Assembly: GCA_030691835.1 (NCBI GenBank)
Contig: JAUYDO010000067.1
Coordinates: forward strand, 1 to 5,512
DNA length: 5,512 nucleotides
Origin: Dehalococcoidia bacterium
GTDB taxonomy: Bacteria > Chloroflexota > Dehalococcoidia > Dehalococcoidales > UBA3254
Reading direction: 5' to 3'
A program made the position numbers and the translations under genes. The notes below the pieces were generated by a model. That model was given only the letters and a program-made list of their open reading frames with translations. It was not told where the DNA came from and ran no database searches. Position 1 is the stretch's first letter, and each line of letters starts with the position of its first letter. Below are positions 1 through 5,512 of the stretch, piece after piece.

Positions 1-1246
1 GCAGCCGTCCTGAGACGGTCTTGCTGGGGGTTATAGCCAGGATGGGCATGCGCGGACGGTATTTGGACACCCGCCGCGCCGTGCTGCCGGACTGGGTGAA
101 GGCGACAATCGCCTTGGCTCCGAGCCAGTAAGCGGTGTAGCAGGCATTATAGCTTATAAGCTCATCCGTCTCGTGCTCGAGCCATTTACCACGCTCGGTG
201 AGCATAAGCTCATAAGGCAACTCGCGCTCTGTCTCCTGCGCTATCTGCGCCATCATCCTGACCGCCTGCAATGGGTACTTGCCGATGGAGGTCTCTGCCG
301 AGAGCATGATGGCATCAGTGCCGTCCAGGATAGCGTTGGCTATGTCGGTCACCTCCGCCCTTGTCGGGCGCGCCGCATTGATCATAGACTCCAGCATCTG
401 CGTGGCAGTGATTACCGCTTTGCCCGCGCGGTTGCATTTCCTGATAATTTCCTTCTGCTTTAGCGGTATCTTTTCGAGCGGTATATCGACACCGAGGTCT
501 CCGCGCGCGACCATGATGCCGTCGCTGACTTTCAGTATCCGGTCGAAGTTCCCAACCGCCTCGCCGCGCTCTATCTTTGAAATAATGGGAATATCGGATG
601 CCTTCTTCGCCAAAATAGCCTTTACCTGTTCCACATCTTCAGCTTTGCTGACGAAGGACAGCGCTATGTAGTCCGGCTGTTCGCTCAACGCAAAATCTAT
701 GTTATTTCTTAGCTGTTCTGTAACAAAGGGGGTAGAGATGCGCATGCCGGGTACAACCACACCTCTACCAGGAGTGAGGACACCACCGACCACCACCTTG
801 CATGTCACATCGGTCCCGCTGACGCGTATTGCTTTTAGCTGGATAGCGCCATCATCCAGAAGTACGGTGTCACCGGCGCGCACATCTTCAGGTAGTGTCG
901 GCAGGTTTACCGGTACTTCAGACTCGTTCCCGACTATTTGCCTCGTGGTTAGAATAAACTGAGCGCCCTTCTTCAGCACCACGGAGCCGCCCTGCAATTC
1001 GCCCGTGCGGTACTTGGGACCGGGCAAGTCCATGAGAATACCTACACCGGCACCCAGGCGCTGTTCTACCTTCCTGATAGTTTTTATGTACCGGCTGTGG
1101 TCGGGTAAACTGCCGTGAGACAGGTTGAGCCGGGCGATATTCATGCCCGCCTTCACCAGTCGCTCAATCATGGCGGCAGAGCCGGTCGCCGGCCCTATGG
1201 TGCAGATAAGCTTGGTTCTTCTTCTATAGTCAATGCGTCGAGGCAA
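1..1246 (-). CDS. pyk: Pyruvate kinase, C-terminus cut by window edge
   Basis: Transfers phosphate from phosphoenolpyruvate to ADP, giving pyruvate and ATP in the cytoplasm. Reading the minus strand from a TTG at 1246 gives 415 uninterrupted codons before the left edge; typical bacterial enzymes run about 470-590 residues, so the end of the C-terminal domain is missing. Visible landmarks are TKLICTIGPAT (11-21), ARLNLSHG (38-45, substrate and K+ site), MDLPGPKYRTGEL (72-84, entry to the B domain), catalytic K224 with E226 in SKIERGE, D250 in ARGDLG (metal ligand), ATQMLESM (281-288), RPTRAEVTD (293-301) and DGTDAIMLSAET (308-319, usually LSGET). Residues after about 345 begin the C-terminal domain. 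The start is TTG because no ATG or GTG lies in frame between the aldolase stop and the conserved core, and a GGAG sits 7 nt upstream. It begins 13 nt after the aldolase stop, so the two are probably cotranscribed. Family assignment is secure. Confidence 0.96.
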   Translation of the reverse strand, partial: MPRRIDYRRRTKLICTIGPATGSAAMIERLVKAGMNIARLNLSHGSLPDHSRYIKTIRKVEQRLGAGVGILMDLPGPKYRTGELQGGSVVLKKGAQFILTTRQIVGNESEVPVNLPTLPEDVRAGDTVLLDDGAIQLKAIRVSGTDVTCKVVVGGVLTPGRGVVVPGMRISTPFVTEQLRNNIDFALSEQPDYIALSFVSKAEDVEQVKAILAKKASDIPIISKIERGEAVGNFDRILKVSDGIMVARGDLGVDIPLEKIPLKQKEIIRKCNRAGKAVITATQMLESMINAARPTRAEVTDIANAILDGTDAIMLSAETSIGKYPLQAVRMMAQIAQETERELPYELMLTERGKWLEHETDELISYNACYTAYWLGAKAIVAFTQSGSTARRVSKYRPRMPILAITPSKTVSGRL

Positions 1247-1253
1247 TCGAGGT

Positions 1254-1257
1254 CTCC
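1254..1257 (-). promoter_or_regulatory. Ribosome binding site for pyk that supports a TTG start
   Basis: GGAG on the minus strand lies 7 nt before the TTG at 1246-1244 and within the 13-nt gap after the aldolase stop. It is what decides the unusual start codon; an ORF finder that needs ATG would place the start at residue 26 and lose the conserved N-terminal TKLICTIGPAT segment. Confidence 0.7.
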
Positions 1258-1259
1258 GA

Positions 1260-2249
1260 TTAATAGCTCTGATACCAGCCTTCGGCAAGAGATGGGAGTT
1301 TGCCGCCCTCTGCCGCAACCTTGGCGAACCAGGGAGTACCGCGCTCGTTGGCAATCTCAGTTAGCTCCTTCAACCTCTGTGCCGTCGTGGTCTCCATGAA
1401 TTTTACCCGCTCCGGTCTGGGCATCTTCTGGGCTTCCTGCCACAGGGCACGTCCGGCGAGAAAACCCGACGCTCCGGCTCTGCAAGCGATTTCTACCTGT
1501 TTGCGGAAAAGCTCATAGTTGACGCCGGCGCTCAGTATCACCCAGGGCCGCCGTGAGGCTTCATTCAACTGCTGGCACAGCGCCAGCAGTTTCCCTTCAT
1601 CCTTCTCGTAGTTCAGGTCGGCGGGAAACTCAGCTTTAAGCACATCTACGGGCAATGCAGTAACCTGGCGCGCCGTCTCTATGACCAGCTTCGACTTCAG
1701 TCTGGCGAACCTCTCCGCATCGGAACCTTCCTCGACCGGGTAGCTGACCGGCTCAACCAGCAGCGGCATGTCCTCCCTGATGCACTGTTCAGCCAGACGG
1801 GAGACCAGCTTAAGCTGTTTCTCAGCCGGCTCTTTCAGGTCAGGGCGATAGTAAATAAGGAGCTTTACCGCCTGAGCGCCCAGCTTCCTTGCCTTTTTCA
1901 CGTTCCAGCCGGGGAGAAGTGTATTGACACGGTTTGTTTTCTCACCGCCATACCCGCTCTTCTCCATGCTGACCAGCAATCCGACCTTGCCGGGCAGAGC
2001 ACCGGCGGCTATTGCCTGACCGGCGCCATAGAGGGGGTCAAGCAGGATAGCGCTGGCATAGGGCGCCGCGGCGCGACAGAGGTCAAGCTTGAAATCCACC
2101 ATCTGCTGATATGTGACCGAATCAGGGTTCCGCGGGTTGAGCGCCTTCTTCAGCGACTCCCGGTGGTCGGCGGCACACATGCTGAGTATACCCTTCGAAT
2201 TAGCCAGTTGCTGTAGACCCCTTGTCTTACCCGGCGCTATTGTGTACAT
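1260..2249 (-). CDS. LacD-type class I tagatose/fructose-1,6-bisphosphate aldolase
   Basis: A Schiff-base aldolase of the LacD (tagatose 1,6-bisphosphate aldolase) family, which splits ketohexose 1,6-bisphosphates into dihydroxyacetone phosphate and glyceraldehyde 3-phosphate. At 329 residues it matches the LacD length of about 325. Family landmarks are ILLDPLYG (68-75), EKSGYGG (96-102), AVKLLIYY (127-134), LLVEPVSY (163-170), VDVLKAEFP (201-209), ILSAGV (238-243) and GRALW (266-270). By comparison with LacD, K205 is the Schiff-base lysine and E166 and K129 are the assisting acid-base residues; all are present. The ATG at 2249 has a GAGGT 6 nt upstream. The gene lies 26 nt after pfkA and 13 nt before pyk. 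Known LacD enzymes accept several bisphosphate stereoisomers including fructose 1,6-bisphosphate, and no tagatose or lactose genes are near, so I infer it serves as the glycolytic aldolase here. The related sulfofructose-phosphate aldolase YihT is a less likely alternative. No symbol is given because lacD would imply a tagatose pathway. Confidence 0.9.
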   Translation of the reverse strand: MYTIAPGKTRGLQQLANSKGILSMCAADHRESLKKALNPRNPDSVTYQQMVDFKLDLCRAAAPYASAILLDPLYGAGQAIAAGALPGKVGLLVSMEKSGYGGEKTNRVNTLLPGWNVKKARKLGAQAVKLLIYYRPDLKEPAEKQLKLVSRLAEQCIREDMPLLVEPVSYPVEEGSDAERFARLKSKLVIETARQVTALPVDVLKAEFPADLNYEKDEGKLLALCQQLNEASRRPWVILSAGVNYELFRKQVEIACRAGASGFLAGRALWQEAQKMPRPERVKFMETTTAQRLKELTEIANERGTPWFAKVAAEGGKLPSLAEGWYQSY

Positions 2250-2255
2250 AGACCG

Positions 2256-2260
2256 ACCTC
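2256..2260 (-). promoter_or_regulatory. Ribosome binding site for the aldolase gene
   Basis: GAGGT on the minus strand sits 6 nt before the ATG at 2249, inside the 26-nt gap after the pfkA stop. It fixes the aldolase start; the encoded N-terminus MYTIAPGKTRGL has the length expected for the family. Confidence 0.65.
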
Positions 2261-2275
2261 TTTACCACAATTGTT

Positions 2276-3244
2276 TTAATCCGCCAGAAGCTTCGCCAGC
2301 TCCTGAAGCTCAACGTCCAGCTTCTTATGTTTCTCCCAGGTGTCCTGCATCGGTGTCTCGACAATTTTGCCACCGATTTCGCCGACCATGATGCCCCGTT
2401 TTCCCTCTTTCAAGGCGATTACAGCCGCCACCCCCAGCCTGCTGGAGAGTAACCGGTCTTTGGCTGTCGGAGCGCCTCCCCGCTGGATGTGCCCCAGAAC
2501 GCAGACCCTGGACTCGAAACCAGCACAGGCGCTCACCTCCTTTGCTATCCTGAAGGCGTCTCCGGGCTGATCTCCCTCAGCAACGACTACAATTGCGCTC
2601 CTCTTCCCCTTGCCATAAAGGTCGCTAAGCTCCTTGCAAAGCTCCTCCGTGCTTACAGACACTTCGGGAATTATCATACACACGGCACCACCGGCTATCC
2701 CGCTGTGAAGTGCGATAAACCCGGTGTGATGTCCCATGACTTCCACGAAGAAGAGACGCTCATGAGAAAGAGCGGTGTCCCTTATGCGGTCAATCGCTTG
2801 CAGTGCGCAGTTGACGGCAGTATCGAAGCCTATGGTGTAATCGGTCCCATAAACATCATTGTCAATGGTCCCGGGGAGACCCACTACAGCGACTCCGCAC
2901 TCCTCGGACAGCACGGTCCCGCCCTTGAAAGTACCATCGCCCCCGATGAGAATCAGACCCTCCATTTGATACCTCTCGAGAGTCTTTATAGCTTTAGCTC
3001 TTCCTTCCTTGCTGTAGAACTCCGGACTTCTGGAGGTGCCGAGTATCGTTCCGCCGAGATGAATAATGTTTTCGATGCAGAACCTGTCAAGCTGTCTGAC
3101 TTCACCCCGTATAAGCCCATTGAAGCCGCGCTCAATACCGAACATCTCCATGCCATTTTTAAACGCTATGTGCGTCGCCGCCCGGATGCAGGCGTTCATT
3201 CCCGGTGCATCGCCACCGCTGGTCACTATTCCTATTCTTTTCAT
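2276..3244 (-). CDS. pfkA: ATP-dependent 6-phosphofructokinase
   Basis: Phosphorylates fructose 6-phosphate to fructose 1,6-bisphosphate in the cytoplasm, normally the committed step of glycolysis. The protein has 322 residues, close to the 319-320 of bacterial PfkA. Motifs in order are TSGGDAPGMN (8-17, nucleotide site), LGTSRSPEF (68-76, with R72), GGDGT (101-105), PGTIDND (124-130, D128 the expected catalytic base), EVMGHHTG (168-175) and LGHIQRGG (250-257, sugar-phosphate binding). Gly at 104 and Gly in PGTIDND, rather than Asp and Lys, mark the ATP-using type as opposed to the pyrophosphate-using type. The start ATG at 3244 is fixed by the conserved MKRIGIVTSGG beginning, although no strong ribosome binding site precedes it; it lies 24 nt after the gap stop and may depend on coupled translation. 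Several residues of the allosteric effector pocket known from E. coli are changed (see findings), so regulation may differ from the classic ADP/PEP pattern. Confidence 0.96.
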   Translation of the reverse strand: MKRIGIVTSGGDAPGMNACIRAATHIAFKNGMEMFGIERGFNGLIRGEVRQLDRFCIENIIHLGGTILGTSRSPEFYSKEGRAKAIKTLERYQMEGLILIGGDGTFKGGTVLSEECGVAVVGLPGTIDNDVYGTDYTIGFDTAVNCALQAIDRIRDTALSHERLFFVEVMGHHTGFIALHSGIAGGAVCMIIPEVSVSTEELCKELSDLYGKGKRSAIVVVAEGDQPGDAFRIAKEVSACAGFESRVCVLGHIQRGGAPTAKDRLLSSRLGVAAVIALKEGKRGIMVGEIGGKIVETPMQDTWEKHKKLDVELQELAKLLAD

Positions 3245-3268
3245 ATTTAACCGTACTCGTAGATTATT

Positions 3269-4303
<1,035 letters not shown>

Positions 4304-4323
4304 TCATCAAACAGTGTATTCCT

Positions 4324-4334
4324 TTGATATTCAA
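4324..4334. repeat. 11-bp palindrome TTGATATTCAA, possible operator half
   Basis: Arms of 4 bases, TTGA and TCAA, flank a central TAT. On the minus strand it reads TTGAATATCAA and overlaps the candidate -35 box TTGAAT, the place where a repressor would act. It is short enough to arise by chance. Confidence 0.2.
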
Positions 4335-4351
4335 GAGGGCTTACACCCAAT

Positions 4352-4366
4352 TTTTACCCGGTAAAA
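4352..4366. repeat. 15-bp palindrome TTTTACCCGGTAAAA, possible operator
   Basis: Perfect inverted repeat with 7-base arms around one central base, lying 4 nt after the beta-subunit stop. A one-base loop is too tight for a stable RNA hairpin, and the stem is AT-rich, so a protein-binding site is the more likely reading than a terminator. It could also be chance in an AT-rich spacer; the regulator, if any, is unknown. Confidence 0.35.
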
Positions 4367-4369
4367 CAC

Positions 4370-5227
4370 CTAAATGAACTCATCCAGCAGTTTTTCAAAC
4401 TGCATCGGGTCCAGCTTTTGTTTTACCAGCGGCATCTCCTTTAATGCAGGCAATGATTCCTCATATACCGGTCTATCTATCTTATATATAAGCCCGATTG
4501 GTATACGCTCGCCCCACTCAAGAGATTTGGCAAAAGCCGCTAACCTGTTCGCAGGGTCGTACCCACTTTCTTTATCAAGCTGGTATACTCTCTGCTGGTA
4601 CCACTGAAAGGTATTCACCCGGTTAAAGGAGATACAGGGCTGAAGCACGTCTATGAGCGAAAAACCTTTATGCTGGATTGCCATTTTTAGCATGGTGGCA
4701 AGGTGCTCCGGGTTTCCGGCGAAACTGCGCGCCACGAAGCTGGTGTTAGAGGCTATTGCCAGCGCGATGGGATTTACCGGGTCCCAGGCTCCCGCCGGAG
4801 TGGTCTTGGTCACAAAGCCGCGGTCGCTGGTGGGCGATGCCTGCCCCTTGGTCAAGCCGTAGACCTGGTTGTTGTGCACCATGTATTTTACATTTACGTT
4901 ACGGTGCATGGCATGAACAAAGTGGTTGCCGCCCTCGCCATAGCCATCGCCGTCTCCGCCTACAGCCATCACGATAAGCTCATGATTGGCTATCCTGGCG
5001 GCGACAGCCGCAGGCAAAGTTCTGCCATGAAGCTCGTTAAGGGTATGACACTTCAGGTAATGTGGGAACTTCCCCGCCTGCCCGATACCGGATACTATCA
5101 ATACCCGGTGCGGCTCAATCTGCAAATCTGCCAGCGCCTTTCTCACCGCGCGCAATATGCCGAAGTTCCCGCAGCCGGGGCACCACGCGATTTCACTGGG
5201 CGCGGCGTAGTCCTGCAACGTGACCAT
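4370..5227 (-). CDS. korB: 2-oxoacid:ferredoxin oxidoreductase, beta subunit
   Basis: The thiamine diphosphate-binding catalytic subunit of a cytoplasmic enzyme that oxidises a 2-oxoacid with CoA to acyl-CoA and CO2 and reduces ferredoxin. The protein is 285 residues, normal for separate beta subunits. Landmarks are AWCPGCGNFG (14-23, cluster ligands C16 and C19), SGIGQAGKFPHYL (46-58), LHGRTLPAAVAARIAN (66-81), GGDGDGYGEGGNHF (90-103, thiamine diphosphate and Mg site), NNQVYGLTKGQASPTS (119-134, substrate and cofactor loop) and VLQPCISFN (194-202, C198 a cluster ligand). The usual Cys of GIGC is replaced by Q50. The start is the ATG at 5227, because GAGGTGG lies 6 nt upstream; the in-frame GTG at 5242 would lie inside the alpha gene and lack a site. 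It begins 1 nt after the alpha stop. Substrate is not certain: pyruvate fits the glycolytic neighbours, but 2-oxoglutarate or a broad range is possible, so the symbol is provisional. Confidence 0.93.
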   Translation of the reverse strand: MVTLQDYAAPSEIAWCPGCGNFGILRAVRKALADLQIEPHRVLIVSGIGQAGKFPHYLKCHTLNELHGRTLPAAVAARIANHELIVMAVGGDGDGYGEGGNHFVHAMHRNVNVKYMVHNNQVYGLTKGQASPTSDRGFVTKTTPAGAWDPVNPIALAIASNTSFVARSFAGNPEHLATMLKMAIQHKGFSLIDVLQPCISFNRVNTFQWYQQRVYQLDKESGYDPANRLAAFAKSLEWGERIPIGLIYKIDRPVYEESLPALKEMPLVKQKLDPMQFEKLLDEFI

Positions 5228-5228
5228 G

Positions 5229-5512
5229 CTAAGCCACCTCACTTTTCAGCTCATTGACGATGGACTGAGGAGAGAACGGACGCCCATCGTACCTGGATAT
5301 GACCCTGTCGACCTTGAACCCGGTCTCCGCCCGGATAAGGTGCGCCAGTTGTCCGGTGTAGTTATTCTCTACGACAAAGGTCTTTTTGCTTTCTTTCAGT
5401 AATGGATAGACCGCCTCCGCCGGGAAGGGCCAGAGTTCGCTGAAATGAATTATGTTGGCGGATACTCTGTCTTTTTGCAGAAGCTCTGCGGCTTCCTTGA
5501 TAGCGCCGTAAG
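5229..5512 (-). CDS. korA: 2-oxoacid:ferredoxin oxidoreductase, alpha subunit, C-terminal part
   Basis: Only the last 93 residues are in the window; the coding sequence enters at the right edge and stops with TAG at 5231-5229. The segment starts YGAIKEAAELLQ and includes HFSELWPFPAEAVYPLL, then VVENNYTGQLAHLIR and VISRYDGRPFSPQSIV, which are typical of the C-terminal domain of the KorA/PorA-type alpha subunit. This subunit pairs with the beta subunit to form the active site and bind CoA. In many bacteria the alpha polypeptide also carries the gamma domain at its N-terminus; that part would lie outside the window, so its presence cannot be judged. The 1-nt spacing to the beta gene indicates cotranscription and probably coupled translation. 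The reading frame shown is intact. The kor symbol is provisional because pyruvate- and 2-oxoglutarate-specific members look alike here. Confidence 0.9.
   Translation of the reverse strand, partial: YGAIKEAAELLQKDRVSANIIHFSELWPFPAEAVYPLLKESKKTFVVENNYTGQLAHLIRAETGFKVDRVISRYDGRPFSPQSIVNELKSEVA
5234..5240 (-). promoter_or_regulatory. Ribosome binding site for the beta subunit
   Basis: GAGGTGG on the minus strand lies within the last codons of the alpha gene and 6 nt before the ATG at 5227. It favours that ATG over the upstream in-frame GTG at 5242, which the site itself would overlap. Confidence 0.7.

Noticed and set aside
279..671. Plus-strand open frames of 96 and 130 residues near the left edge
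   Set aside because: They are shadows of the pyruvate kinase gene, which reads without interruption on the minus strand through this whole stretch.
1260..2249. Sulfoquinovose pathway (YihT-like) aldolase
   Set aside because: Length and neighbours fit a LacD-type glycolytic enzyme; no sulfo-sugar kinase, isomerase or transporter is nearby.
2276..3244. Pyrophosphate-dependent phosphofructokinase
   Set aside because: GGDGT and PGTIDND carry Gly where the pyrophosphate-dependent type has Asp and Lys, so the ATP type is indicated.
2489..3250. A 253-residue open frame on the plus strand
   Set aside because: It lies wholly antisense to pfkA, whose motifs are intact, and its translation shows no recognisable domain and low-complexity reverse-complement character. 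Long antisense frames are common opposite GC-rich genes.
4337..4348. GGGT-GTAA-GCCC stem as a terminator after the beta gene
   Set aside because: The stem is only four pairs, one of them G-U, and no T-run follows in the direction of transcription.
5228..5242. GTG at 5242 as the start of the beta subunit
   Set aside because: It would lie inside the alpha gene, and the GAGGTGG ribosome binding site falls on and after it rather than before it; the ATG at 5227 has proper 6-nt spacing.
4703..5257. A 184-residue open frame on the plus strand
   Set aside because: It is antisense to the well-supported beta subunit and has no recognisable motif.

Overview
The window is one compact block of central carbon metabolism, all transcribed from the minus strand (right to left). 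In transcription order it holds the C-terminal end of a 2-oxoacid:ferredoxin oxidoreductase alpha subunit (cut by the right edge), its complete beta subunit, NAD(P)-dependent glyceraldehyde-3-phosphate dehydrogenase, ATP-type 6-phosphofructokinase, a LacD-type class I bisphosphate aldolase, and pyruvate kinase (cut by the left edge, 415 codons visible). I see no RNA gene, mobile element, CRISPR array or tandem repeat, and no broken gene.

Layout. The alpha and beta genes are separated by 1 nt. An 81-nt gap (6 nt more to the preferred gap start) follows before gap; it is the only intergenic stretch long enough for a promoter and it carries short palindromes. The other junctions are 24 nt (gap to pfkA), 26 nt (pfkA to aldolase) and 13 nt (aldolase to pyk), as in a polycistronic operon. 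Three start sites were chosen from ribosome-binding-site position: beta at 5227 rather than the upstream GTG at 5242, gap at the second ATG at 4282 rather than 4288, and a TTG start for pyk at 1246.

Working together, phosphofructokinase makes fructose 1,6-bisphosphate, the aldolase would split it, GAPDH oxidises the resulting triose phosphate, pyruvate kinase makes pyruvate, and the ferredoxin-linked oxidoreductase would turn pyruvate (or another 2-oxoacid) into acyl-CoA, CO2 and reduced ferredoxin. Phosphoglycerate kinase, enolase, mutase and triose-phosphate isomerase are not in the window.

Organism. The oxygen-sensitive ferredoxin-dependent enzyme points to an anaerobic bacterium. The moderately GC-rich sequence and this gene set recall Chloroflexota of the Dehalococcoidia type, but that is an impression from memory, not a placement. 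This is mostly an ordinary housekeeping region. The items worth a second look are residue changes at functional sites: a missing cluster-ligand cysteine in the beta subunit, a diverged effector site in phosphofructokinase and an altered coenzyme loop in GAPDH. The use of a LacD-type aldolase in a glycolytic cluster and the palindromes ahead of gap are also notable. I found no clear evidence of a new kind of biological system.
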